Shown: piece after piece, positions 45,540 to 54,384 of the stretch
Layout: the number at the start of each line of letters is the position of its first letter
Numbering within the stretch: the first letter of the stretch is position 1
DNA from: Nonomuraea maritima
GTDB lineage: Bacteria > Actinomycetota > Actinomycetes > Streptosporangiales > Streptosporangiaceae
Reading direction: 5' to 3'
Assembly (NCBI RefSeq): GCF_900100395.1
Contig: NZ_FNFB01000005.1
Span: 248,001 to 312,000, forward strand
Length of the DNA: 64,000 nt
Translations under genes and position numbers: made by a program
Notes under the pieces: generated by a model
The model's database searches: none
Told to the model about the DNA's origin: nothing
What the model saw: the letters and a program-made list of their open reading frames with translations, nothing else

Positions 45540-45672
45540 GGCCTCGTGTTGGAGGCCTCGTGTTGGAGGCCTCGTGCTGGAGGCCTCGTGCTGGGGGGTT
45601 CGTGCTGGAGGGTTCGTGGGGTGAGGCTTCGTGACGTGAGGTTTCGTGGTGTGAGGCCCCGTGGAGAGGGGG
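45538..45672 (+). repeat. Tandem array of 14-15 bp repeats
   Basis: About nine head-to-tail copies. The first four are nearly identical (GAGGCCTCGTGTTG or ...CTG), then copies drift (GGGGGTTCGTGCTG, GAGGCTTCGTGACGT, GAGGTTTCGTGGTGT, GAGGCCCCGTGG). It starts over the stop codon of the oxidoreductase gene. The remaining 140 bp to the toxin gene hold no ORF. Confidence 0.85.
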
Positions 45673-45811
45673 CGCGCGGTGAGGACCGTGGTGCTTTGGG
45701 GTGTTTGCGCAGGTGGGGCGGTGGGGATCGGGCGGTGAATCTCGCCGACTTGCCCTCCCTGTGACGGCGTCGCCTCTACGATCGGGCGTTGAGCATGACG
45801 GGAGGCAGGCC

Positions 45812-47356
45812 GTGTTCCGCGAGCACAAGCCGAGTGTCCGGTGGGCCCTTCCGGAGGGGCGGTACAACCCCGAGGTGGCGCAGGGGGTGCGCTGGCTCGA
45901 CTACGAGCAGGCCGCGGACCCGGCCGCCGACCCCGAATCCGGCGACACCACCGATGCCACCACCGATGCCACCACCGATGCTGCCACCGTGGCCCCCTCC
46001 GTCACGCCTTCCACGCCGCCACCACCGGTGGACCCGCCTCCTGCGAGCGCATCACTCCCGCCACGCCCCTATTCGGACCCTCTGACGGACCCGCTTCCTC
46101 CCGCTGCGCCGCCGCCGTCACTTCTGCCCTCTTCGGGTGGGGGTGGGGGTTCGGCGCCCGTTCGGCCTCTCTCGAGCGGGGGTTCGGCGCCTGTCCGGCC
46201 TGTCTCGGGCGAGGCCGGGGGTGGGGGTTCGGTGCCCGTTCAGCCTCTCTCGAGCGGGGGTTCGGCGCCTGTCCGGCCTGTCTCGGGCGAGGCCGGGGGT
46301 GGGGGTTCGGTGCCCGTTCAGCCTCCCTCGGGCGCGGCCTCAGCACTGCCCCTGCCTCCGGAGGGCGGGGGCCCGGCGTCGGTGTTGCCTTCGTCAGGTG
46401 AGGGCCCCACGCCGCCTCTGTCTCCGTCCGGTGCGGCCCTCGCGTGGGTGCTGCCTCCTTCGGGTACGGGCCCCGCATCGGGTCTGCCACCCTCGGGTGG
46501 GCCGTCACACCCGTTTCCGTCGGGTGGGGGGCCGGGGTCGTTCTTGCCTCCGTCCGGGGCGGGGCCGGTGTCATCGCTGCCTTCGTCTGGTGTGGGACCG
46601 GTTACGCCTCTGCCTGTGTTCGGGGCGGGGGGTGCGCCGTGGGGTGAGGGTGGTGCTGGTGTGCCGCTGGCCAGTGGGACGCCGAGGACCGTCAGCTCGG
46701 TGGGGGCGTTCTGTCCGGGGGACGGGTCGGTGCAGGATGACTGGTTCGACCTGGCGGGGCGGCCGCCCAGGCTGGCCGACAGCCGTCCGTACGGTGTGCA
46801 GGGAGGGCTCGCGGAGCCGGACCCGCAGATCGAGCAGGACCTCGCCGAGGCGCTGCCGCCCGGCGCGCGCTTCCCCGACCCGCGCGGCACCTGGGTGCGG
46901 CTCATCAACGGCGGCGGACCCGCCGAGGACCCGTTCCGGGCCTCCAACGCCGCCGACTGCGCGCTGGCCGTCCTTTCCACCTGGCACGGCGAGCCCGCCG
47001 CGGCCGCCCCCAAGATGCCGGAGTACGACCGCATCGGCCGTCCGGTGCTGACCGGGGAGCGGGGCGGCACCGCCAGGGTCGAGCGCTGGGCCGGTCACCG
47101 ACTCGAGTACGCGGGCCAGGGCAGGCACGCCTACCCGCTGATCGCCCGCCGCCTGCTCGACGCGGGCCACGGGGCCGCCGCCGTCATCGTCGTACGGTGG
47201 CCCGGCGGTGGGTCACACGTCTGGAACGCCGTCAACTTCGACGGCGAGGTGATCTGGATCGACGCGCAGCGCGGACACATGTCCGTCGAGCCCCCGTACA
47301 AGACCGTGACCGGGGTGTTCTGCGTGGTACTCGACCGGCGGGGGAGAGCGCGATGA
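45812..47356 (+). CDS. Papain-fold toxin (glutamine deamidase type) with Pro/Gly-rich linker
   Basis: 514 residues. The short N-terminal module (residues 1-40, WALPEGRYNPEVAQGVRWL) is followed by about 270 residues of Pro/Ser/Gly-rich linker with internal repeats. The C-terminal domain has the Tox-PL/glutamine-deamidase (PF15644-type) triad: Cys383 in ASNAADCALAVLS, His469 in GGSHVWNAVN and Asp484 in IWIDAQRG. Such domains inactivate host or rival proteins by deamidation and are usual effector tips of polymorphic toxins. There is no signal peptide, WXG or VgrG/PAAR module, so the export route is unknown. GTG 45812 has GGAGG 6 nt upstream. Its stop overlaps a candidate immunity gene. Confidence 0.75.
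   Translation: MFREHKPSVRWALPEGRYNPEVAQGVRWLDYEQAADPAADPESGDTTDATTDATTDAATVAPSVTPSTPPPPVDPPPASASLPPRPYSDPLTDPLPPAAPPPSLLPSSGGGGGSAPVRPLSSGGSAPVRPVSGEAGGGGSVPVQPLSSGGSAPVRPVSGEAGGGGSVPVQPPSGAASALPLPPEGGGPASVLPSSGEGPTPPLSPSGAALAWVLPPSGTGPASGLPPSGGPSHPFPSGGGPGSFLPPSGAGPVSSLPSSGVGPVTPLPVFGAGGAPWGEGGAGVPLASGTPRTVSSVGAFCPGDGSVQDDWFDLAGRPPRLADSRPYGVQGGLAEPDPQIEQDLAEALPPGARFPDPRGTWVRLINGGGPAEDPFRASNAADCALAVLSTWHGEPAAAAPKMPEYDRIGRPVLTGERGGTARVERWAGHRLEYAGQGRHAYPLIARRLLDAGHGAAAVIVVRWPGGGSHVWNAVNFDGEVIWIDAQRGHMSVEPPYKTVTGVFCVVLDRRGRAR
46166..46321 (+). repeat. 78-bp direct duplication inside the toxin linker
   Basis: Two consecutive identical or nearly identical 78-bp units (46166-46243 and 46244-46321) encode 26-residue blocks around SSGGSAPVRPVSGEAG. 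A degenerate third copy starts at 46322. It is in frame, so copy number can change linker length without breaking the gene. Confidence 0.85.
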
Positions 47357-47625
47357 ACCTCGACCAGGCCAGGGCGCTGGCCGAGGAGTACATCAACGGG
47401 GCGCGGGGGCCGGAGCAGGACGCGGTGCCGGTCGGTGTGTACGGCTTCGACGGCGGTTACGTCGCGTGGGTGCGCGACCTGGAGCCCGACGACCCGGCGA
47501 AGCTGCCGGAGACGCTGGGCGGCGGCTGCCTGGTGATCGACCGGGCGACGGGCGAGGTGGTGACCCGCCCGCTGCTCGACCCGGAGACGGTGGCCGAGCT
47601 CTGGCCGGGCCGCAGACATCGCTGA
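47353..47625 (+). CDS. YrhB/Imm35-like candidate immunity protein
   Basis: 90 residues: MNLDQARALAEEYINGARG, then VGVYGFDGGYVAWVRDLEP and GGCLVIDRATGEVVTRPL. The pattern of an N-terminal helix then a three-stranded sheet ending in xVIDRxTGEV matches the YrhB/Immunity-35 fold. These proteins often sit beside papain-fold toxins. The ATG overlaps the toxin stop (ATGA), so the two are made together. Direct inhibition of the toxin's active site is inferred from this pairing. Confidence 0.7.
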   Translation: MNLDQARALAEEYINGARGPEQDAVPVGVYGFDGGYVAWVRDLEPDDPAKLPETLGGGCLVIDRATGEVVTRPLLDPETVAELWPGRRHR

Positions 47626-47654
47626 CGGCGCCGGTCGCCGTCCGCGACCGGCCG

Positions 47655-47751
47655 GCGAACCGGTGGTTTGTCGGTGAACCGGTGGCTGACCGGCTGACCG
47701 GTGGCTGACCGTCAAACCGATGGCTTGTTGGTGAACCGGTGCTTGGCGGTG
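47655..47751 (+). repeat. Five degenerate ~19-bp tandem repeats
   Basis: Consensus near TGAACCGGTGGCTGACCGG, repeated with drift across the region just after the immunity gene. No ORF of quality is seen. The copies contain CCGGT/ACCGG, so single copies form small palindromes. Confidence 0.65.
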
Positions 47752-47761
47752 CAAAAAGAGG

Positions 47762-47796
47762 AGGTCGGGCGCCGCCCCCATATAGGCGCCCGACCT
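47762..47796. terminator. Terminator between immunity gene and ABC permease gene
   Basis: Perfect 12-bp arms (47762-47773 and 47785-47796) with an 11-nt loop. On the minus strand it is followed closely by CTCTTTTTGC, a U-rich end, so it mainly stops the ABC-exporter operon. Confidence 0.85.
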
Positions 47797-47862
47797 GTCC
47801 CGCATGTGTTCTATCCCCATATCACCCGGTTCATGCACAAAAAGGGTGATTTTGGGTGGCTT

Positions 47863-50352
47863 TTACGTATGAGCCAGAGCCGCCACGATCGACGACCGCG
47901 CCGCCCGGCGAGCGGGCAGGACGGCGGCCAGCGCCCCCGCGGCCCCCGACAGCACCACGAACACCGCGATCTGCGCGACGGGCACCTCCACGACGGCGCC
48001 GTCCAGCAGCGCCCGCATCGCCGCCCAGCCGAAGCCCAGCCCCAGCACCACGCCGATCAGCGCGCCGATCAGACTCAGCACGAGAGCCTCGACGGTCAGC
48101 ATGTGCCGCAGCTGCGCCCGGGTCAGGCCGAGCGAGCGCAGCAGGGCCGACTCCCGGGTGCGTTCGTGCACCGAGAGCGACAGCGCGTTCGCGATGCCGA
48201 ACAGCGAGATCAGAACCGCCAGCCCGAGCAGCCCGCTGATGACCATGACCAGCATGTCGAGCGTCTCCTCGAACTGCCCGCGGACCTCGGTGGAACTGCT
48301 CACCCGCACCTGCGGGTACGGCTCCGCGGCCGCGTCCACCGCAGCGCGGGCCCGCTCGGGCGCGACGCCGTCCCGGACGGCGACCATCACCCGAGAGTCG
48401 GGCACCGCCCCGAAGTAGGCGTCGAACGGCCGCGCGGAGACCGTGACCGGCGGCAACGTGGACCGGCTGCCGTCGAGCAACGCCGCCACGGTGAGCGACA
48501 CCGTCCCGGCCTGTTCGGTCTCCAGCGGTACGGCGTCGCCGACCCGTACGCCGAGCCGCTCGGCCGTGCGCTCGTCGAGCGCGGCACGTCCCGCCCGGAA
48601 CCCCGCCATCGACCCCGCCACCACGTACGGCTGCACCGGGCCGCTGAACGTGCCCACGTCCAGCCGCTCGCCCCCGACCTTCGCCCGCACCTCGCGGACC
48701 TGCGTCACCGAGGCCAGCTCGGGCCGGCCGCGCAGCCGCGCGGCCACCGACCTCGGGACGACCGCCTCGCCCGTCTGGGCGGCCAGCAGGAAGTCGATCG
48801 GGAACTGCTCATCCAGCTTGGACGTCAGGCTCGCCCGGGTGGAGACGGTGACCACCGAGATCAGCGTCATCAGCGTCACGCCGACGGTCAGCGCGACGCT
48901 GGTCGTCGCCGCCCGCTTGGGGTTGCGCGCCGCGTTGTCCACCGCGAGGCGGCCCGGCACCCCGGACAACCGGCGCGGCACCCAACCGGCGAACGCGCCC
49001 AACGGCCTGACCAGCACCGGCCCGAGCACGAGCAACGCCAGGAACGTCAGCACGCCCCCGGCCATCACCACGACGAGCGAGACCTCCTGACCAGGCCGCA
49101 GCGCGAACACCCCCACGGCAGTCGCGCCCAGCCCCGCGACCAGGAGGAGCGCCGCGAACGACCACCGGAGCGCGCCCGCTCGGAACGCCGGCTCGCCGAC
49201 GTGGTCGCGCAGCGCCGCCACCGGCGGCACCCGGGTGGCCGACCTGGCCGGCAGCAGGGCCGCGCCCACCGTGACGGCGAGGCCGACGGCCAGTCCGCCG
49301 CTGGCCGCGAGCGGCGTGAGCGCGATCGGCGCGTCCGTGGGCAGCGGGGCGTCGAGCGAGGCCAGGACGGTCAGCGTCAACGCGGCCAGGCCGTACCCCG
49401 TGACCACACCGGCCACGGAGGCGAGCAGGCCGACGGCGGCCGACTCCAGCAGGAGCGAGCCGAACACCTGCCCGCGCGTCGCCCCGATGCACCGCAGCAG
49501 TGCCATCTCGCGCGTGCGCTGCGCGGCGAGGATGGTGAAGGTGTTGTGGATGACCAGCGCGGCCACCAGCATGGCCACCGCGCCGAACATGAACAGCCCC
49601 AGCATCACCAGGCGGGTGTTCGCACCGGCCGCCGCCGCCAGCTCGTCGGCCAGCTGCGCGCCCGTCCGCACCCGGTACGCGGGACCGGCCGCCGCCGCGA
49701 CCGCCCGCTCCAGCCCGGGTGCCGCTCCCGCGACGTCGATCTCCGCGTAGCCGCCGGCCCCTGTCATGCGGCGCGCGGTGTCCACGGTGAAGCCGACCGC
49801 GCCCGTGTACGCGAGCATCTGGTCGACGCCGGTGTCGACCAGGCCCACGAGCCGGAAGCGGTGTGCGTCGCCCTCGTGGTCGAGCACGGTGATCGTGTCG
49901 CCGATCCGGAACCCCTGGGCCTCGGCGGTGTTCTCGTCGAGGACGGCGGCCCCGTCGTCCGTTCCTGGCCCGGCGCCGGCGACGACGGCCGTACGGTCGA
50001 GGCGCCCCCGCACGACGGACACGGCGGTCGTGGGCGCGTCACCCGCGGTCTTGCCGTCCTTGCCGAGCACCGGCGCGCTGCCGCGGACGAGGCCCTGGGC
50101 CTCGCTCACGCCGGGAAGCGCGCGCAGCCGCTCCAGCAGCTCCTCCGGCAGCTCGCCGCCGCCCTCCCCGGGCAGCACGACGACGTCCACCTTGCCCGCG
50201 TCGGCCGTGACCCGCTGGGCGAATCCGGCCTGCACGGTGTCGTTCAGCACGAACGTCCCCGCGACGAAACCCACTCCCAGCACGATCGCCACGAACGTGA
50301 GCAGCAGCCTCAGCCGGTGCGCGCGCAGCCCGGCCAGCGCGGTCGTCAGCAC
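47863..50352 (-). CDS. ABC transporter permease, MacB/FtsX type
   Basis: 829 residues with the ABC3 (FtsX) permease layout duplicated. A first membrane segment ([21 protein letters not shown]) is followed by a large extracellular MacB periplasmic-core-like domain. Three membrane segments, a second extracellular domain and a final three-segment block ([22 protein letters not shown]) then follow. These exporters extrude lipids, lipoproteins or antimicrobial peptides. GTG 50352 is preceded by GGAGG 6 nt upstream and begins 1 bp after the ATPase gene, so the pair is one unit with the kinase/regulator set upstream. Confidence 0.9.
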   Translation of the reverse strand: MLTTALAGLRAHRLRLLLTFVAIVLGVGFVAGTFVLNDTVQAGFAQRVTADAGKVDVVVLPGEGGGELPEELLERLRALPGVSEAQGLVRGSAPVLGKDGKTAGDAPTTAVSVVRGRLDRTAVVAGAGPGTDDGAAVLDENTAEAQGFRIGDTITVLDHEGDAHRFRLVGLVDTGVDQMLAYTGAVGFTVDTARRMTGAGGYAEIDVAGAAPGLERAVAAAAGPAYRVRTGAQLADELAAAAGANTRLVMLGLFMFGAVAMLVAALVIHNTFTILAAQRTREMALLRCIGATRGQVFGSLLLESAAVGLLASVAGVVTGYGLAALTLTVLASLDAPLPTDAPIALTPLAASGGLAVGLAVTVGAALLPARSATRVPPVAALRDHVGEPAFRAGALRWSFAALLLVAGLGATAVGVFALRPGQEVSLVVVMAGGVLTFLALLVLGPVLVRPLGAFAGWVPRRLSGVPGRLAVDNAARNPKRAATTSVALTVGVTLMTLISVVTVSTRASLTSKLDEQFPIDFLLAAQTGEAVVPRSVAARLRGRPELASVTQVREVRAKVGGERLDVGTFSGPVQPYVVAGSMAGFRAGRAALDERTAERLGVRVGDAVPLETEQAGTVSLTVAALLDGSRSTLPPVTVSARPFDAYFGAVPDSRVMVAVRDGVAPERARAAVDAAAEPYPQVRVSSSTEVRGQFEETLDMLVMVISGLLGLAVLISLFGIANALSLSVHERTRESALLRSLGLTRAQLRHMLTVEALVLSLIGALIGVVLGLGFGWAAMRALLDGAVVEVPVAQIAVFVVLSGAAGALAAVLPARRAARSSIVAALAHT

Positions 50353-50353
50353 C

Positions 50354-51100
50354 TCACGCCTCCAGCCGGACGAGGGTGTCAGAGACGGTCTCGGGCGTCG
50401 GCCCCGACACCTCGGTGACCAGCTCGCCGTCGCGCAGGAACACCACCCGCCCCGCGTACGAGGCCGCCACCGGGTCGTGGGTGACCATGACAATGGTCTG
50501 GCCCAGCTCACGGACGCAGGCGCGCAGGAACGACAGGATCTCCGCCCCGCTGCGCGAGTCGAGGTTCCCCGTGGGCTCGTCGGCGAAGATCACCTGAGGC
50601 TTGCTGATGAGCGCCCGCGCCACGGCCACCCGCTGCTGCTGGCCGCCCGACAGCTCCGACGGGCGGTGCGCCAGCCGGTCGCGCAGGCCGACCGTCTCGA
50701 CGACCCGGTCGAACAGCGTCTCGTCGGCCTGCCGGCCCGCGATGTCGAGCGGCAGGCGGATGTTCTGCTCGGCCGTCAGGCTGGGCAGCAGGTTGAACGA
50801 CTGGAAGACGAACCCGATCCGCTCCCGGCGCAGCAGCGTGAGCCGCCGGTCGCTGAGGCCCGTCAGCTCCACGTCGCCGACGCGCACGCTGCCCGACGTG
50901 GCGGTGTCGAGGCCCGCCAGGCAGTGCATGAGGGTCGACTTCCCGGAGCCCGACGGCCCCATGATGGCGGTGAACGCCCCGGTCGCGAAGGACACGTCCA
51001 CCCCGCGCAGGGCCTGGACGCGGGCGTCCCCCTCGCCGTACACCTTCGTCAGAGCTCTGGCCACCACCGCGGGAGGCGCCGGGGTCTCGGTGAGCGTCAC
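50354..51100 (-). CDS. ABC transporter ATP-binding protein, LolD/MacB type
   Basis: 248 residues. Walker A is GPSGSGKST, the signature is [12 protein letters not shown], Walker B is [13 protein letters not shown], and the Q-loop and H-loop (MVTHD) are present. It is the partner ATPase of the adjacent FtsX-type permease. GTG 51100 is preferred (AGGAG with 5-nt spacing). GTG 51106, two codons earlier, would leave no spacing for an SD. It lies 108 bp downstream of the response regulator gene. Confidence 0.92.
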   Translation of the reverse strand: MTLTETPAPPAVVARALTKVYGEGDARVQALRGVDVSFATGAFTAIMGPSGSGKSTLMHCLAGLDTATSGSVRVGDVELTGLSDRRLTLLRRERIGFVFQSFNLLPSLTAEQNIRLPLDIAGRQADETLFDRVVETVGLRDRLAHRPSELSGGQQQRVAVARALISKPQVIFADEPTGNLDSRSGAEILSFLRACVRELGQTIVMVTHDPVAASYAGRVVFLRDGELVTEVSGPTPETVSDTLVRLEA

Positions 51101-51208
51101 ATTCACTCCTGAGTCGCGATTGGTCGGTGCGACTCACGCTAGGAGCGCGATCTCCGCGATCCATGGGCCTTGAGGAGGGACTTCGGGTGCGACCCTGGAC
51201 GACCCCCG

Positions 51209-51859
51209 TCAGACCTGCGGCCGACCCGACGGCACCACCAACCCCGATTCGTACGCGTACACCACCACCTGCGCGCGGTCACGCAACCCCAGCTTGGCCA
51301 GCACCCGTCCCAGATGCGTCTTCACCGTCGCCTCCGCGACCCCCAGCCGAGTCGCGATCTCCGTGTTGGACAGGCCGCGCGCCACCATGAGCAGCACCTC
51401 CCGCTCGCGCGGCGTCAGCTCGTCGGCCGGCACCGGCGTCCCCGCCGGCAGCTGGGCGGCGAACCTGTCGAGCATCCGCCGCAGCGTGGTCGGCGCGACC
51501 ACGGCGTCGCCCATGTGCACCACCCGGATCGCGTCGATCAGATCGCCGGGCGGCACGTCCTTCAGCAGGAACCCGGCGGCGCCCGCCTTGACCGCCGCGA
51601 ACGCGTACTCGTCGAGGTCGAACGTCGTGAGGATCAGCACCTTCGGGCCGTCGATGCGGCGGGTCGCCTCGACGCCGTCCATGACGGGCATGCGCACGTC
51701 CATGAGGACGACGTCCACCTCCGTCGTCGCGAGCACCTCCAGCGCCGCAGCTCCGTCGCCGGCCTCGGCGACCACCTCGATGTCCGGCTGGGCGCCGAGC
51801 ACCATGCGGAACCCCGCCCGCAGCAGCTCCTGGTCGTCGACCAGCATCACCCGTATCAC
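51209..51859 (-). CDS. NarL/LuxR-type response regulator
   Basis: 216 residues. The receiver domain begins VIRVMLVDDQELLRAGF, with phosphoacceptor Asp54 in VVLMDVRMP. The LuxR helix-turn-helix near the C terminus reads LTPREREVLLMVARGLSNTEIATRLGV. It pairs with the sensor kinase 13 bp upstream, which phosphorylates it. Its targets are probably the adjacent ABC exporter genes. GTG 51859 has AAGG about 11 nt upstream. The frame further upstream is noise inside the kinase gene. Confidence 0.92.
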   Translation of the reverse strand: MIRVMLVDDQELLRAGFRMVLGAQPDIEVVAEAGDGAAALEVLATTEVDVVLMDVRMPVMDGVEATRRIDGPKVLILTTFDLDEYAFAAVKAGAAGFLLKDVPPGDLIDAIRVVHMGDAVVAPTTLRRMLDRFAAQLPAGTPVPADELTPREREVLLMVARGLSNTEIATRLGVAEATVKTHLGRVLAKLGLRDRAQVVVYAYESGLVVPSGRPQV

Positions 51860-51872
51860 GCCCGCCCGCCCT

Positions 51873-53033
51873 TCACGCCGCCGTCGCCATGGGCAACCGG
51901 GCCAGCACCTCGAAACCGCCGCCCGGCCGCGGACCCGCCGACACCGCGCCACCGTACATGCCGGCCCGCTCGCGCATGCCGATCAGCCCGTGACCGCCGG
52001 AACTCCCCGCCGCCGCGCCCCGCCCGTCGTCGGTCACGCGGACGAGCAGGTCGAGCCCTGTGTAGTCGAGCTCCACCGTGGCCCGCGCCCCCGCGCCGCC
52101 GTGCTTCAGCGTGTTCGTCAGCGCCTCCTGGACGATGCGGTAGACCGTCAGCTGCTGCCCCTCGGGCAACGGCGCGGGAGCGCCCTCGACGCGCAGCCGG
52201 GCGGGCACCGCGGACCCTCGGACGAGCTCCTCCAGCTGGCCGAGACCGGGTTGCGGGGTGTAGTCGGTGCTCTCCGCCTCGTTCTCGCGCAGGACGCCGA
52301 CCAGCCGGCGCATCTCCGCCAGCGCGGCACGTCCCGTCGCCGAGATCGTGCCGACGGCCTGCCGGGCCTGCTCGACATCGCCGTCCATCGCGTACGCGGC
52401 CCCGTCGGCCTGCACGACCATGACGCTGACGTGGTGCGCCACGACATCGTGCAGTTCCCTGGCGATGCGCGCCCGTTCCGCGGCGGCCGCCATCCTGGCC
52501 TGCTGGTCGCGTTCTCGTTCGGCTCGCTCGGCCCGTTCCTCCAGCCCCTCCAGGTAGCGTCTGCGCGTGCCGGCGTACAGGCCGGTCAGCCACACCGCGA
52601 CCACGAGGATCGAGCCGCTGGTGAACATGCCGAGGGTCGGGTTGTCCCAGCCGACCAGCGCCAGCAGCACGCCGAGCTCCGTCACCAGCAGCGCCGCCAG
52701 CGCCCACCGGAACGCGCACCGGAAGGCCACCGCGTAGAGCGCGATGAGCACGGCGAGGTTGGCCAGCAGCGGCGCGGTGCCCCCGAGCCACTGACCGAAG
52801 CTCACCAGCGCGACGACCGCGAACGACGCGACCGGACGCGAGACCCACAGCAGCGGCGCGAGCAGCGCGGCCGACAGGGCCAGGTACAGCGCGACGCCGG
52901 GCAGCTGGCTCGACGGGGCCGCCACCGCGTACGGGACCGTCAGGCCGGCGCACAGCGCCGCGAGGGGAGCCACCCGCAGGGCGGCCGCCGACCTCTCGTG
53001 GCGCCTGGACCAGGCGCGAACGTTGCCGAACAC
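51873..53033 (-). CDS. Sensor histidine kinase, HisKA_3 (NarX-like) type
   Basis: 386 residues. Five or six N-terminal membrane segments are followed by a coiled linker (LEERAERAERERDQQARM). The dimerisation box ARIARELHDVVAHHVSVM carries phosphoacceptor His195. The ATPase boxes include N (VQEALTNTLKHG), G1 (DDGRG) and GHGLIGMRERA. It senses an envelope signal and passes phosphate to the adjacent response regulator. Start GTG 53033 has TATCGT ending 6 nt upstream, which suggests a leaderless transcript that reads the regulator and the exporter genes. Confidence 0.92.
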   Translation of the reverse strand: MFGNVRAWSRRHERSAAALRVAPLAALCAGLTVPYAVAAPSSQLPGVALYLALSAALLAPLLWVSRPVASFAVVALVSFGQWLGGTAPLLANLAVLIALYAVAFRCAFRWALAALLVTELGVLLALVGWDNPTLGMFTSGSILVVAVWLTGLYAGTRRRYLEGLEERAERAERERDQQARMAAAAERARIARELHDVVAHHVSVMVVQADGAAYAMDGDVEQARQAVGTISATGRAALAEMRRLVGVLRENEAESTDYTPQPGLGQLEELVRGSAVPARLRVEGAPAPLPEGQQLTVYRIVQEALTNTLKHGGAGARATVELDYTGLDLLVRVTDDGRGAAAGSSGGHGLIGMRERAGMYGGAVSAGPRPGGGFEVLARLPMATAA

Positions 53034-53209
53034 ATCCTCACGATAGAGATTTCGGCGCCGCCGTCCGTCCGCCTGAAGGCTGAAGTACGGGTACGACCCT
53101 GGTCTGACTCGGCCGGTGGTCGTGCCAAGCGCTTACACAGGGCTTACGGTGGATTTGCCATCCTCTAATACCGGGAGCGCCCTTCACGGGCGAGTAAAGG
53201 GAGATCGTG

Positions 53210-53701
53210 ATGGCGGATCATGATCGACACGCCGGGTCGCGCGGCGAAGAGGAAGCGCCGCGCGACCCGACCTCCGCCCCAGACCCCGGCCACCGGCCGG
53301 ACACGTTCCCAGCACTCAAGTACGGCGAGCAGGCCGACCACCCCTACGCCTTCATCCCACCCGGCATCCCACCCGCCATCCAGACCGGCATCTCACCCGG
53401 CATTGCCCTCGACTCGCCGCCCGCCGATGCCGTCGATCGCCCGCCGGGCCTCCGCGACTGGCTGGGCCGCAGGAAGACGCAGGTCGCCGGCGCGGGAGCA
53501 CTCGGCCTCGTGGTCGGCGCCCTGCTCGGCGGCATCACCGTGAGCGCCTTGTCCGACCTCACCCCGAGCCCCGACGACATCGTGGTGCGCGAAGAAGGTT
53601 CCGTCTTACCGCCCGACATGCGCGGAGAGTGCTACCAAGAGGACGGCGCCCTCTACTGCGTCCTCCCCCCACCCGACCCCGACCCCACCTGGGCCGGCTG
53701 A
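53210..53701 (+). CDS. Small single-pass membrane protein (163 aa)
   Basis: 163 residues. A Pro/Asp-rich N-terminal tail with PPGIPPAIQTGISPGIAL leads to one membrane segment (VAGAGALGLVVGALLGGITVSAL). An outside tail of 40 residues follows, containing two cysteines (RGECYQEDGALYC) and ending PDPDPTWAG. ATG 53210 has GGGAG 6 nt upstream. Family not recognised. It is transcribed away from the kinase gene and towards the tRNA/HNH cassette. Confidence 0.65.
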   Translation: MADHDRHAGSRGEEEAPRDPTSAPDPGHRPDTFPALKYGEQADHPYAFIPPGIPPAIQTGISPGIALDSPPADAVDRPPGLRDWLGRRKTQVAGAGALGLVVGALLGGITVSALSDLTPSPDDIVVREEGSVLPPDMRGECYQEDGALYCVLPPPDPDPTWAG

Positions 53702-53740
53702 TCAAGGGGCGGGAATTCGCAGACCGAAAGTAGTCATCTG

Positions 53741-53813
53741 TAGGGCCGGTGGGATTCGAACCCACACTGACAGCCACCTAAAGACTGCGCCTCTGCCATT
53801 GGGCTACGACCCC
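53741..53813 (-). tRNA. tRNA with UAG anticodon (class I shape), overlapping the HNH gene
   Basis: On the minus strand 73 nt fold as a tRNA. The acceptor stem GGGGTCG pairs with CGGCCCT and has discriminator A. The D arm GCCC-loop-AGGC has a G-G in the loop. The anticodon stem is CAGTC/GGCTG with the 7-nt loop TTTAGGT. The 5-nt variable loop is TCAGT and the T arm is GTGGG-TTCGAAT-CCCAC. By position the anticodon is UAG (reads CUA, Leu), but real tRNA-Leu has a long variable arm and this does not. CCA is not encoded. Its first 10 bases, including the stop TAG, are shared with the HNH gene. Confidence 0.8.
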
Positions 53814-54289
53814 TTTTTCGTCTTTCCCCTGCCGGCGTAATTGTCGGTCTGGGAATGACAGTTCGGGCACAGAAAGCGGAGATTCTCCATTCGATTGTCG
53901 AGCCAGTCTCCGTTGATGTGGTCGACATGGAGCGTCAGCGGCTTCCTTTGCCACGTGCCGCCAATCCTACAGCCTGCGCACGCGTACGGGACCCCCGCTT
54001 CACGCAACGCGCGGCGCAACACAGGCGCCTTCTCCCGGATGGAACCGGCCGGGCGCAGCGCGAGAACCTGCTCATAAGGCCGCAGGGTGAGCGGACGCCT
54101 GCCTTTGCCATGGGCTTGACCGACGAAGTGAGAAGTGTCGATGTCGAAGTGCTTCAACCGCCGGCTGATGTGGGCATGGCTGCCGCCCGTCCACTTGATG
54201 CCGAGACGCCTCAGCACGTCGGCCACGCTCCGGGATTGCGCGGCCGCCTCGGCGAGCATCTCTCGGGAATACTTGATATAAGCCGCCAT
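53804..54289 (-). CDS. HNH homing-type endonuclease overlapping a tRNA
   Basis: 161 residues. The N-terminal helix-turn-helix-like module (SREMLAEAAAQSRSVADVLRRLG, residues 8-30) and basic linker suit DNA recognition. The C-terminal HNH nuclease has Cys104/Cys107 (CAGC), HVDHINGDWLDNRMENL with the catalytic histidine at about 121-124, and CPNCH (141-145). The two Cys pairs bind a structural metal. The stop codon is bases 8-10 of the downstream tRNA. Codon and base composition are less GC-biased than the neighbours. No intein or intron host is visible, so it is a free-standing nuclease tied to the tRNA. Confidence 0.88.
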   Translation of the reverse strand: MAAYIKYSREMLAEAAAQSRSVADVLRRLGIKWTGGSHAHISRRLKHFDIDTSHFVGQAHGKGRRPLTLRPYEQVLALRPAGSIREKAPVLRRALREAGVPYACAGCRIGGTWQRKPLTLHVDHINGDWLDNRMENLRFLCPNCHSQTDNYAGRGKTKKGS

Positions 54290-54384
54290 GGCGCCCGAGC
54301 ATAGAAAACGCCACCGACATTGTCGGGTCGATTCTCGCCGAAAGGGGGCGTTCGGCAGGTCCTACCGTGGAGGGTTTCCCGGAA

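Noticed and set aside
45538..45672. CRISPR-like array
   Set aside because: Repeats are contiguous 14-15 bp units with no spacers and no cas genes in the window.
47701..50418. 905-residue plus-strand open frame opposite the ABC permease
   Set aside because: Arg/His-rich shadow of the MacB-type permease on the other strand, which has full family features.
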